DNA from: an uncultured Clostridia bacterium
GTDB lineage: Bacteria > Bacillota > Clostridia > Oscillospirales > Ruminococcaceae
DNA: 64,000 nt
Assembly (NCBI GenBank): GCA_947166945.1
Contig: CAMVGH010000003.1
Span: 16,046 to 80,045 of the forward strand
Direction: 5' to 3'
In this document: positions 35,511 to 44,271 of the stretch, one piece after another
Layout of the letters: every line of letters begins with the position of its first letter
Position numbering within the stretch: the first letter of the stretch is position 1
Program-made: the position numbers and the translations under genes
The notes under the pieces: model-generated
What the model was told of the DNA's origin: nothing
Databases searched by the model: none
What the model saw: the letters and a program-made list of their open reading frames with translations, nothing else

Positions 35511-36082
35511 TTTTTCCTCCTTTCCTTTATCTTCCCGAATACTATTAGCACTGCTACAAAAAGCAGGGTTAATGGTATCATTTGATAAATACTGTTTTCT
35601 ATCAAATATAATACTACGGCGACAACAAGCCATAGTATTATAAGAGCTAGCGTAATATTTTTGCTCTTTTTTTTCTTTGATACGGATAGGGGTTTGTTTT
35701 CATTCTCTATAGGAGCAAAATGACCTATTATAAGTGAAGCAAATATGAACAATATCAACCAATATAGCGGTTGAAGAATATTTATAGTTTTATATATTCC
35801 AAGTGTTATTAGCAAACCTCCAACGTATATTATTTTGCATTTTAAGTATGTTTCTGCATGAAAACCACCACAAAATAACCTTGTAATACTGAAAACCACA
35901 TAATAAACCACACATTCGTAATACATTCCGGTAATGCAGGCTATCAATATCACTATAATTAAACTAATGATTGAACAAATAACCAATTCAAAGCCGTATA
36001 TGTAAATAGCTCGTTGTTCCTCTGATATGATTTTTTCCTTAATTAAAAAATCGGTTATAATCTGACTAAGATTTGTGATCAT
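35507..36082 (-). CDS. agrB: AgrB-like autoinducer-processing membrane protease
   Basis: 191 residues with about five membrane segments. The catalytic pair of AgrB is visible as GGFHAETYLKC: His75 and Cys82, the same spacing of seven as in staphylococcal AgrB. The C-terminus is very basic. It trims the AgrD precursor and helps cyclise it. It lies 93 bases after agrC and overlaps agrD. Confidence 0.9.
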   Translation of the reverse strand: MITNLSQIITDFLIKEKIISEEQRAIYIYGFELVICSIISLIIVILIACITGMYYECVVYYVVFSITRLFCGGFHAETYLKCKIIYVGGLLITLGIYKTINILQPLYWLILFIFASLIIGHFAPIENENKPLSVSKKKKSKNITLALIILWLVVAVVLYLIENSIYQMIPLTLLFVAVLIVFGKIKERRKK

Positions 36083-36175
36083 TTAATCACCTCTTTGGTC
36101 CAATTATAACCGAAGATATTTTATTTTGCAATAATTTTAGCACGAACAGCAATTCTCACAACACGAACGGCAAAA

Positions 36176-37444
36176 TCATCCAGTTTTCAACATAATTTCA
36201 GTATAAAATACACTTTCTTTTTCATAAAAGTTGAGGGATCCACCATAGCTTTCGGCTATATTTCTCATTGATTTTACCCCGTATCCGTGATGTTCTCCTT
36301 TTGTGGAGTGCAAATTTGGGTTTCTTGTCAGCACAGAGTCTTTTATAGTATTAGTGACAATTATAATGAGATAAGATTTTCTTCTTTCTATCCTCAACTC
36401 TATTTCTGCATCATCTACATTCTGACAGCCGTTAATGGCATTGTCAATCATATTAGATAGAAGCACGGACAAATCAAGCTCGCTGATGTTTCCAAACTGA
36501 TTGTCTATAAGAACTTTAAACTTTATATTATTTGTCTCGCAGAATGCTTGCTTAGTACTAATTGTAGCATCTATTATTGCGCTCCCTGTTTGTATTTTTA
36601 CAGAAAATGGTATAATTTTTTCTTCCAATATATTTTCTAAATATTTAGTTGCCTCTATGCTTTTATCTTCATTGATGAGTTCAACAGATGTCATAAGATA
36701 ATGTTTCATATCATGCCGCAACATCTGAATTTCTTCATATTTATTGCTTAACTCTATTGCTGTTTCTTTTTGATGTTCAAGCGCAAGCGACAATTCGCTT
36801 AACTCAAGAGATGTAACATTATCTCTTTGCATTTTATTTAAAAGAAGATATAGTAATAAATTTAGGCTAATCAATAATATGTAAATTAAAACAACTTCAT
36901 ACAATGTATCGTCTTGTATTCTTGTGTAATTCCATATAACTGTTGCAATCAAAAATGAGATAATAAAACACGAAAGCATTATTATCCACTGATAGTTTGA
37001 TAAAGAATATTTGTGACCTTGTTTTACTTTTATAATTATTTCGTACGCAATAAAGCATAACAATTTACTTAAAGTAAGGATTAAAATTCTTTCGGCATTC
37101 TCGTTAAATATTGGACTCATCAATAGTGACACCATGTTTATTGTTATAAGTGTTATTGGCATCATTACTATAGTTGGAGAAAGAGAAACAAGAGCCTTTT
37201 CAAATATTGAGCCATTCATAAATATAATAAGATAGCAAAATATCGATAGTAACATTATTATAACTGAAATGTTTTCAAAACCCTCTCTTTGGCTTAAAAA
37301 CACATTATCAAGAGCAAGGACAATAAAAAAAACAATGGAAGCAGGAATACCGTATTTGACATTTTTGAATCCAAGAAATCTATTACAAAAATGTACAATT
37401 ATGATACACTCTATGAGTGAAGCGAATGTTTCAAAAATGATCAT
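36176..37444 (-). CDS. agrC: AgrC-like sensor histidine kinase (GHKL type)
   Basis: 422 residues. Six membrane segments fill the first 205 residues, then a coiled stretch leads to LRHDMKHYL with the phospho-acceptor His at about 244. The ATPase domain of the GHKL type has NMIDNAINGC (N box) and GYGVKSM (G box). It senses the cyclic peptide and phosphorylates the response regulator encoded just upstream, whose stop overlaps its ATG. Confidence 0.9.
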   Translation of the reverse strand: MIIFETFASLIECIIIVHFCNRFLGFKNVKYGIPASIVFFIVLALDNVFLSQREGFENISVIIMLLSIFCYLIIFMNGSIFEKALVSLSPTIVMMPITLITINMVSLLMSPIFNENAERILILTLSKLLCFIAYEIIIKVKQGHKYSLSNYQWIIMLSCFIISFLIATVIWNYTRIQDDTLYEVVLIYILLISLNLLLYLLLNKMQRDNVTSLELSELSLALEHQKETAIELSNKYEEIQMLRHDMKHYLMTSVELINEDKSIEATKYLENILEEKIIPFSVKIQTGSAIIDATISTKQAFCETNNIKFKVLIDNQFGNISELDLSVLLSNMIDNAINGCQNVDDAEIELRIERRKSYLIIIVTNTIKDSVLTRNPNLHSTKGEHHGYGVKSMRNIAESYGGSLNFYEKESVFYTEIMLKTG

Positions 37445-38151
37445 TGCTGCTGCCTCCGTATATAACTTTTAAATTCATTCCTTACTGTCTCGGCTTTATA
37501 TCTGCTTAAAGGTATAATAGTTTTATCGTCCATGATTATTTGTTTTTGTTCAACCGAATATATAAATTTATAATTAACCAAGTAAGATTTATGTACCCTG
37601 ACAAAGCCTTTGTCTGTGAGTTGCTTCTCGTAAGTCAACAACGAACCGTATGTTTCTATTTTCTCATCCACTGTATGAATTAGCAAGCAGTGACCAAATA
37701 CCTCAATATATGTAATAAGATTAATGTTTATTCCTTTCTCACCGTTAATTGTAGAGACAAATAGTTTATATGGAGAACCATTCTTTTTTAAGTACTCTGC
37801 GGCGGCTGCTACGGACTCTTTTATTTCGCTTTCAATATAACTTTTCCTGATAAATCTAAACGGACGAAACTTTATAGACGAATATACAAGCTCATCATGT
37901 AAAGTTACAAATATAAAAATAGGTTTCTCATTATTTGAAATCTTTTCTGCGATTTGAAATCCGTTGACCTTTGGCATATCAATATCTAAAAACACCAAAT
38001 CAAAGTTTGAAATGGTATTTAACAGGACATTCCCATTATCGTATTCAACAATACTATAATCAATTCCAACTTTGTCAAATTCAGTACTGACAGTTTTGCT
38101 GAATTTCGATAGAAAGTTCTTGTCATCATCGCATATTGCAATTTTAAACAT
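37441..38151 (-). CDS. agrA: AgrA-like response regulator (receiver plus LytTR)
   Basis: 236 residues from ATG 38151, with GAGGGAG before it. A longer frame adds six residues without a ribosome site. The receiver domain shows CDDD and the phosphorylation site Asp56 in FLDIDMP. The C-terminal 100 residues are a LytTR DNA-binding domain (FVRVHKSYLVNYKFI, then IIPLSRYKAETVRNEF). It is the first gene of an A-C-B-D operon, unlike the classic B-D-C-A order. A consensus promoter lies upstream. Confidence 0.9.
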   Translation of the reverse strand: MFKIAICDDDKNFLSKFSKTVSTEFDKVGIDYSIVEYDNGNVLLNTISNFDLVFLDIDMPKVNGFQIAEKISNNEKPIFIFVTLHDELVYSSIKFRPFRFIRKSYIESEIKESVAAAAEYLKKNGSPYKLFVSTINGEKGININLITYIEVFGHCLLIHTVDEKIETYGSLLTYEKQLTDKGFVRVHKSYLVNYKFIYSVEQKQIIMDDKTIIPLSRYKAETVRNEFKSYIRRQQQ

Positions 38152-38202
38152 AATGCTCCCTCTAATCAAAAAACAAAACCAATATAGCTTTTAGTGATTA
38201 CT

Positions 38203-38231
38203 ATTATATCATAAAATATAAATAAACGCAA
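38203..38231 (-). promoter_or_regulatory. Promoter of the agr operon
   Basis: On the minus strand TTGCGT and TATAAT are separated by exactly 17 bases, 52 bases before agrA. It is not of the shared-motif type. Confidence 0.65.
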
Positions 38232-38263
38232 GGCTTTTTTATTTCTATTCTTAATATATTAGG

Positions 38264-38356
38264 GTTGGCTCTTTATTATCCAAACTCTCCGATGATGACA
38301 GAGAGAAAGCGGTCAAAATCCTTGCCGCATTTGTAGAAATATTATCAGACAAATAA
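38264..38356 (+). pseudogene. Possible C-terminal fragment of an XRE-type regulator
   Basis: The frame reads LLSKLSDDDREKAVKILAAF and ends ILSDK, followed by two stop codons. This is the style of the C-terminus of small HTH repressors (the LSEEDRQKALD type). There is no start, and the N-terminal HTH is missing. It may be a relic at the border between the agr block and the next gene. Confidence 0.3.
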
Positions 38357-38481
38357 TAGTACATTAAATAAAGAGCAATTAGAACAAAATGCGTTCCACC
38401 TGCGCTTTGCTGTCATTTTTGTTGTAGTTTTTTAAGTATCCAAAGGCAATCAAAACAACACCAATAGATACTTGCTTTTCT

Positions 38482-41400
38482 TTATTCCACACGCACTTCC
38501 ACATCGACATGGATATGCTTATCATATCCCCATATAGTAAATCCAGACTTGCTTTTCCTGATACCACTTAAGGTTATAGACCCGTTTTCTGCTTTGACCT
38601 CGAAGTATGATTTGGCAGAACTGTCCATAGTGATCGCCACAGTACTGTTGGGTTCGGCTTCTGAACTGCGGAGCGGATCATTGCCGGTCATCTTTACCTC
38701 ATAAGGTATCCTTATGGTCTCTCCGGCTTTTACGGTTATCGTTTTTGGAACGGTAAGCGCGTAATCGAAGTGATATTTCTTCCCGCCAAGCTCGCCGTTG
38801 AGCGTATAATGCTTTGTTATCCGGCTATCGGAACGAGTATCGTCATCATCGTCATCGACTACAACGACCTTTATCGCGCATTCGCTCGAACAATTACCGC
38901 AAACAGTAACAACAGCCTCTTTCCCTTCATTTTCACCTGTAATATCCACACTGAAAGCGGCTTTCTCGTGTTCATATCTGAAATTGTTCGGAGCTGCGAT
39001 ACAGCATGAAGCGACCGTTTCGTCGCTACTGATCGCTGTCGGATAGACAGATTCGGGGCAGAAGACCCGCTTCTCTTCATTAACAGCTATGATAATGCGC
39101 TGTCCGACATATTCGGTTCTCCTGCTTGCGTTCGCCGAGGTAGTGCCATAAATATAGATCTTGCCGTCATTTTCGGCAAATCCTTCGATATTGACTGCCT
39201 CATCGCCTTCAAGAACCGCAAATCTGACCTCCGAGGACGTGTATTTCTTTCCGTCCTGACAGGTATAATACGCTTTTCCGCCTGTATAACTGAGGGAACA
39301 GCTTTTCAGCGATGCACCGGATACCGTGTACGGAAGGTCGCATTTGAGCCATACATAGAAGGCATAGCCTGTGCTGTCAAGGTCATCGGCAGCCAGATCG
39401 TTGATACCGAATGAGGTTATTGCCGAATTTTTGTCGTATAGGCTGCCGGAATCCGGGTCGCATATCCCTATATCGTTGACCGAAAGTGCCTGAACTCTGC
39501 TGTCGGAGACGAAATTGACACGCTTTCCGTCCGACAGAGTCACCGTTCCGTTGTCAAATTTCCTTACAGCAAACGGGATATATGCGTATTCCTTGTATGA
39601 CATCAGCACATTTTCCGTTTCAAACAGCCCGACATACACAGTATCATTCCGCGCCGTCAGCTCGCAGCCGTAATAGTACAGCACGTTACCTTGAGCATCC
39701 CTGAAGGGCAGCGTATCTGCAAACGGATATTCAAAGCCGCCTGTGTTGACCGTAAATTGCATCTTTCCGGTCTTTTCTTCGTCCTTGTCTCCGGGCATAA
39801 TGCTTATCTTACAGCTTGCGTGTGGCTCGTCGAACATCTGAGACAGAGTAGAGTTGGCTTTTGGCGGCTTCAGGAAAGCGTGAATTATGATCTCCTCGAC
39901 AGACATTCTTTTCGTACTGTAGGATATTTTGAGATTTGCATTGCCGCTTCCGGAGGTAAAGATATCGGAAGCGATACCGCTTGTTCCTGTATATTTCCTG
40001 CAGTTACTCATCTCAACGTATCCATTTGTGTCACGTTCGATGATATAATAGACATCTCCGAGATACTTTTTCCCGTTTACATACAGGGAGATCGACTTGT
40101 TGCAGCTCTTGTTGAAGGCGGTATCGGACAATGTTGCCGAGGACATAGCTGCTTCATACGCCGCGTCGATATCGTCAAAGCTGTTTATGTGGGCAAAATC
40201 GTCTTTCAGAGACCCAGCCATATTATATGTTATCTCGATAGAGGACGGATCCAGTTCAACGGAGTTTATATACATTATACGGAAATTGAAGCTCCTGGAG
40301 TTATCGTCCTTATCCCACGCCTTGACAGTAAAGCGATTGTCGGTCTTTGCCGTGCTTATGATGAAGCCGTGAGGCGTATCGTCTTTGGGTGATATGGAAG
40401 CGACAGTGCTTCCGGACGATATTTCCGCCTTAATATCTGCATTGAACCGAGGATATGTAAATATATAGACATCCATTGAAGTATCCTGATACAAAGTATA
40501 TCCGTCGGTCAGGGCATATTCCTCGATCTTTTCCTTTGGCATCTGCTTCAGTTCGGTATAGCTGCTAACTGCCGCCATAGGCACAATGAATATATCCCCT
40601 GGTGCGTTTACCGTTGATACAGTCACATTCAAGAGAGAATCACCTATACATACCTTCACAACGGTTTCAGGCGTTTCTTTCAGAGGTTTTATCATACCGA
40701 ACTCGGAGATTGACAATATGCTTTTATCATAGCTGTCTATTATAGGACGCTTGTTCTTTGGAAATAACGGTAAACCGTAAACGCCGTCTGCTCCCGCGAC
40801 ATCGTTCATAGCAGCGGAAAGATAGTCATAAACGCAATATTGGTCTCCGACCCGGATAAAACAGGGTTCATCCTCCAGATAGCTGTTGAGTGCAGCTTCA
40901 AACCGCAGTCGGAACTTATCGTAGCTTCCGAGCCCCGATATTATCTTTATGCGTTTTTTCTGCCCGCCGATGCTCACATCATATACTTTAGTTGCGGTAG
41001 AGACAAACTGAACAGAAGTATTATACCCGGTTTTCGGGATATACGCGGTAGAACCGGAGGTCTTGATACAATCACTGCGTATAGCTGCGCTGTACCGGAG
41101 TCCGTCTATCTCTGCCTTGAACTTTATAGACTCATTCGCGGCGGCAGTAAGATCACAATCCTCAAACAAGCTGTTCAGGCTGCCTATATTCGTATCATCA
41201 AAGCAAATATCGGCGTTTTTGTTCTCGTCATATACAACAAAACGATATACGATCTCATATCTGAAGGCACAATAATAATCATTGTCGTGCTTCAGGTAGG
41301 TGTCCTCACATAAAGACGGAAACAGAGCTTTATAATAAGCGTCGTTGAATTCGTCATGGACATCATAGTCCTTATACTTATACTGATATGTACAGGTCAG

Positions 41401-42069
41401 TACCAGATCCGCAATACCGCTTTTGTTTGCTTTGAGCTCGAACCCGGAATTGCTCTGATTGGTGCTTGTTACGGACAGTACAGACGGATCTGACGAGTGG
41501 TACTCTATAAAATCATAGCAGTAATCGTCAAAAGCAAGTACATTTTTACTCGTGCATTGGCGGATGAAGGGGAGATAACTTAACTCCGACAACATCATAT
41601 ACTCCCGACCGTCCTTGTATTCCAGCGGCGTACCATTCCTTGTTACAGTAAGATACGGCACTAAGCTCACGCTTTCGCCGACCTTTACGGCAGTAGAATT
41701 CTGTATTGCGTTAACATAAGGGTCGTCACGGGAAAGACAAATATCCATCATTCTGTTTCCGGCGCCGTTCGGACCAATAGCAAAATTATATACTGTAAAG
41801 TAGTCATAACTGTCATCTGCCGGTTCTATCCTTAAAGGGACAGAGTTTTTCTCTTTGTTCAGCACGGTCGCGGAAAAGTCCACATCATATCCAGCATTAC
41901 GAGCGACCGGAGATTTGTTCTTCATATATAGATTATTGAAGAAGCCGAACCATTCCCCGTATCTTCCATCGAAGACATCAACATTTTCCGCGAACGCTGT
42001 AACAGACAGTGCCGTGACGCAAATCAGCGCCGCAAGCAGAGTCAAAAGTGGTTTTCTTGCTTTTTTCAT
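38482..42069 (-). CDS. Very large secreted surface protein
   Basis: 1195 residues from ATG 42069, where a clean signal peptide (KKARKPLLTLL to VTAFA) begins. Upstream in-frame codons lack a ribosome site. The mature protein is a string of beta-rich segments that look like immunoglobulin-like or Big-type domains, with phrases such as SSDPSVLSVTS and PTAISSDETVASC that are typical of Big_2 repeats. An Asp run (VVDDDDDDTRSD) separates the last domain. There is no sortase signal, so it may be released or held non-covalently. It has a shared-motif promoter like the giant adhesin. Confidence 0.8.
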   Translation of the reverse strand: MKKARKPLLTLLAALICVTALSVTAFAENVDVFDGRYGEWFGFFNNLYMKNKSPVARNAGYDVDFSATVLNKEKNSVPLRIEPADDSYDYFTVYNFAIGPNGAGNRMMDICLSRDDPYVNAIQNSTAVKVGESVSLVPYLTVTRNGTPLEYKDGREYMMLSELSYLPFIRQCTSKNVLAFDDYCYDFIEYHSSDPSVLSVTSTNQSNSGFELKANKSGIADLVLTCTYQYKYKDYDVHDEFNDAYYKALFPSLCEDTYLKHDNDYYCAFRYEIVYRFVVYDENKNADICFDDTNIGSLNSLFEDCDLTAAANESIKFKAEIDGLRYSAAIRSDCIKTSGSTAYIPKTGYNTSVQFVSTATKVYDVSIGGQKKRIKIISGLGSYDKFRLRFEAALNSYLEDEPCFIRVGDQYCVYDYLSAAMNDVAGADGVYGLPLFPKNKRPIIDSYDKSILSISEFGMIKPLKETPETVVKVCIGDSLLNVTVSTVNAPGDIFIVPMAAVSSYTELKQMPKEKIEEYALTDGYTLYQDTSMDVYIFTYPRFNADIKAEISSGSTVASISPKDDTPHGFIISTAKTDNRFTVKAWDKDDNSRSFNFRIMYINSVELDPSSIEITYNMAGSLKDDFAHINSFDDIDAAYEAAMSSATLSDTAFNKSCNKSISLYVNGKKYLGDVYYIIERDTNGYVEMSNCRKYTGTSGIASDIFTSGSGNANLKISYSTKRMSVEEIIIHAFLKPPKANSTLSQMFDEPHASCKISIMPGDKDEEKTGKMQFTVNTGGFEYPFADTLPFRDAQGNVLYYYGCELTARNDTVYVGLFETENVLMSYKEYAYIPFAVRKFDNGTVTLSDGKRVNFVSDSRVQALSVNDIGICDPDSGSLYDKNSAITSFGINDLAADDLDSTGYAFYVWLKCDLPYTVSGASLKSCSLSYTGGKAYYTCQDGKKYTSSEVRFAVLEGDEAVNIEGFAENDGKIYIYGTTSANASRRTEYVGQRIIIAVNEEKRVFCPESVYPTAISSDETVASCCIAAPNNFRYEHEKAAFSVDITGENEGKEAVVTVCGNCSSECAIKVVVVDDDDDDTRSDSRITKHYTLNGELGGKKYHFDYALTVPKTITVKAGETIRIPYEVKMTGNDPLRSSEAEPNSTVAITMDSSAKSYFEVKAENGSITLSGIRKSKSGFTIWGYDKHIHVDVEVRVE

Positions 42070-42099
42070 AAGTAAGACCTTCTTTCTGGGTTTTATACT

Positions 42100-42125
42100 T
42101 ATTATGATAGCAAGAAAAGCCGAAT
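42100..42125 (-). promoter_or_regulatory. Shared-motif promoter of the large secreted protein gene
   Basis: On the minus strand TCGGCTTTTCTTG is followed by CTATCATAATAAG, 31 bases before the ATG and right after the terminator of the preceding gene. Confidence 0.7.
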
Positions 42126-42130
42126 ATAAA

Positions 42131-42173
42131 CAATTACCCGACACAGAGATAACTCCGTATCGGGCAATTGTTG
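42131..42173 (-). terminator. Terminator of the Lys/Ala/Pro-rich protein gene
   Basis: CAATTACCCGA pairs with TCGGGCAATTG (one mismatch), with further pairing of CAGAG and CTCCG inside, and is followed on the minus strand by TTTATATT. Confidence 0.65.
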
Positions 42174-42203
42174 TGTTGAAGTGATTATCGAGATGTTTCT
42201 AAA

Positions 42204-42983
42204 TTAAAATTCTACCTTTTTGCCGCCTTTACCGTCAACAACATAATAGATGGCGCGGTCTTCCGGCTTGATGTAAAGCTCCAGATTTTTACCTTCATAC
42301 TTTTTCTTAAGTTTATCAACAGCCTTTACGATTTGATCGAAGTCAAAATCGGTGCCGGAAACCTGTAAAACAGAAGTAGTAACGATCTTTGCGAGAGCGG
42401 TCTTCTTTGCAGCGGGAGCTTTGGCTGCTTTAGCTGCAACGGGCTTCTTTGCGGACGCAGTTTTTTTCGCTGCCGGAGTTTTTTCAGCAGTTTTCTTTGC
42501 TGGAGCAGCCTTTTTAGTAGGTGCAGACTTCTTTTCAGCAGCCTTCGGGCGTCCGACGCTCTTTTTCGGTGTCTCTTTCTTGACTTCTTCCTTTACAGGT
42601 GCAGTCTTAGCGGCTACAGTTGTTTCTTTGGCTTTCTTCTCGGCAGAAGCCTTTGCGGTCTTCTTGGCAGCGGGCTTCTTTTCGGCAACCTTCGGGCGAC
42701 CGACACTCTTTTTTGGAGCTTCTTTCTTTACTTCTTCCTTTGCGGGAGCAGGCTTTACAGCGGCTTTTGCTTCATCGGCAGGCTTCTTTTCAACTGCCTT
42801 TTTTGTTTCAGCGAGCTTTGCTGCCGGAGCTGCCGTCTTAATTGTTTCAGCAGGCTTTATTTCGGCCGCCTTATCGGTTGCAGGTTTGATAGTCTCGACG
42901 CTCTTTGCCGTCGCAGGGGTAGGAGCAGCTTTTACTGTCTCTTTGATTTCCGGTGTTTTGGTCGCTTTTGATCTGGGTGCCAT
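42204..42983 (-). CDS. Histone-like Lys/Ala/Pro-rich protein with DUF6465-like end
   Basis: 259 residues from ATG 42983, with GGAGG at 7 bases. Residues 1-190 are a low-complexity Lys/Ala/Pro/Thr tail like histone H1 and contain two copies of PKKSVGRPK followed by AEKK, where GRP resembles an AT-hook core. The last 58 residues form a small domain (VDKLKKKYEGKNLELYIKPE, then IYYVVDGKGGKK) like the clostridial DUF6465 family. It probably coats or compacts DNA. The two copies of the 30-residue block look like recent internal duplication. Confidence 0.7.
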   Translation of the reverse strand: MAPRSKATKTPEIKETVKAAPTPATAKSVETIKPATDKAAEIKPAETIKTAAPAAKLAETKKAVEKKPADEAKAAVKPAPAKEEVKKEAPKKSVGRPKVAEKKPAAKKTAKASAEKKAKETTVAAKTAPVKEEVKKETPKKSVGRPKAAEKKSAPTKKAAPAKKTAEKTPAAKKTASAKKPVAAKAAKAPAAKKTALAKIVTTSVLQVSGTDFDFDQIVKAVDKLKKKYEGKNLELYIKPEDRAIYYVVDGKGGKKVEF

Positions 42984-43090
42984 AATGCTATCCTCCATAT
43001 ACTACATATTGTGCATAACGATAAAGGCAGCGCCTTATTTTGTTATTACAATTATAATATCATATATATTTCAATTTGTAAAGACTTTTT

Positions 43091-43342
43091 TTAATTTTTA
43101 TTGTCTGCATAGGCAATATTTTTTTGAATTATCTCCATTATCTTTTCAAGTCTCTTTTCTCCGATCCCGCTGACTGTACCAAGCTCCGCACGGAGTTTGT
43201 CCATATCAAGGTCGATAACAGCGTTTTCAAGGGCGTCTTTAGCACCCATTTCATAGACATTGTTCATAGTTCGTTCCATAGAAGCCCTGTCCATAGCCTT
43301 TATCTTTCTGTAAAGATCGCGGGTCATTTCTACTTTAGACAT
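43091..43342 (-). CDS. Small helix-hairpin-helix protein
   Basis: 83 residues. The C-terminal part has VSGIGEKRLEKIMEI, the pattern of a helix-hairpin-helix that grips the DNA backbone. The N-terminus is helical. AAGGAG precedes the ATG. It lies between the histone-like gene and the recombination operon, which fits a DNA-associated role. Confidence 0.6.
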   Translation of the reverse strand: MSKVEMTRDLYRKIKAMDRASMERTMNNVYEMGAKDALENAVIDLDMDKLRAELGTVSGIGEKRLEKIMEIIQKNIAYADNKN

Positions 43343-43410
43343 CTTATGTAATCTCCTTAATGTGTTATTATGCTATTTATTATATCATCTGCACTTCAAA
43401 ATGTCAAATA

Positions 43411-43449
43411 AAAAAAGCGAAAAGCATAACCTTTCGGCTATGCTTTTCG
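43411..43449 (-). terminator. Terminator of the recombination operon
   Basis: CGAAAAGCATA pairs perfectly with TATGCTTTTCG and is followed on the minus strand by CTTTTTTTATTTG. Confidence 0.9.
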
Positions 43450-43460
43450 TAAGACGCGAA

Positions 43461-43835
43461 TTATCTTTTGATATTCGTCAGAGCGCTGTGATCAAGGCAC
43501 TGAACACATATCTTATCTCTGTTATGTACCAATATCTTATAATCCACACCATTATCCCGCCATACATGACCTTTAATATTGACCGAATTGTTCAAAGAGC
43601 CATTATCACACAGCATACTGTTGATATGATCTACCATTCGTTCAAGGTTAGTCACACTCAACCGGTTGGCACATTTATGCTCGCCGGGTTTGCGTTCCTC
43701 GTCATTATACTTTGGACAGGCATAGAAAGCCGAGAATGGTCCCTGTATCAGGGACATTCTGACCGGTTCGGGGTGATTGCCGCAGTACAGCTCGATGTTT
43801 GCCATAATGCCGCTTATAAGATATTTAGTACTCAT
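43461..43835 (-). CDS. Small Cys/His-containing protein, probably zinc-binding
   Basis: 124 residues. LYCGNH, YACPKY, HKCANR and a late ICVQCLDHS give enough Cys and His for one or two zinc ribbons. There is no signal peptide. AAGGAG precedes the ATG. It is the last gene of a four-gene operon and starts ten bases after the prepilin-peptidase-like gene. Function unknown. Confidence 0.65.
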   Translation of the reverse strand: MSTKYLISGIMANIELYCGNHPEPVRMSLIQGPFSAFYACPKYNDEERKPGEHKCANRLSVTNLERMVDHINSMLCDNGSLNNSVNIKGHVWRDNGVDYKILVHNRDKICVQCLDHSALTNIKR

Positions 43836-43845
43836 GCTGGTCTCC

Positions 43846-44271
43846 TTATACTATACAGCTTACAGCGTATCCTATGCCCACAAAGGGAGCATAGGGTAAC
43901 TGTATTCTTTTCTTGCGGTCAAGTTCTGATCCTTTTGAGATCACGATCGTTATGACGGTCAGTATGTAAGCCACAACCGATATTATCGTTACCTTCAGTG
44001 TGGGAAGGGCATATATCATAAAACCCATACTTCCCATCATAATAGCGTCACCGCCGCCGCTGCCCGCAAATATCGCAAAAAGGAGATAGAATGTAAACCA
44101 CACAAAGAAACCGACCAGTGACGGCATAAGCTCAAATGTGCCTTCCCATATCTTTACCGTGCATACGAGTATTACCGCGCTCGGAAAGAGCGGGATCGGT
44201 ATTTCTCCCTTTCGAATATCCGTGAATGATGCAATGGCGAGTGTTAAAAGTATTATTATCTGTATTATCAT
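43846..44271 (-). CDS. Minimal type IV prepilin peptidase (A24), second copy
   Basis: 141 residues with about four membrane segments. The two aspartates of the A24 family are in FTDIRKGEIP and in GSGGGDAIMMG (the GxGD motif). It lacks the N-methylase domain, as TadV-type enzymes do. A separate TadV lies in the Tad operon at 55.3 kb. This gene overlaps the DEDDh exonuclease gene by four bases in a DNA-processing operon, an odd place for a pilin protease. It may process a different pilin or act as a spare. Confidence 0.8.
   Translation of the reverse strand: MIIQIIILLTLAIASFTDIRKGEIPIPLFPSAVILVCTVKIWEGTFELMPSLVGFFVWFTFYLLFAIFAGSGGGDAIMMGSMGFMIYALPTLKVTIISVVAYILTVITIVISKGSELDRKKRIQLPYAPFVGIGYAVSCIV

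Noticed and set aside
42352-43173. A 273-codon Phe/Ala-rich frame on the plus strand
   Set aside because: It mirrors the Lys/Ala-rich protein on the other strand and lacks a start site.
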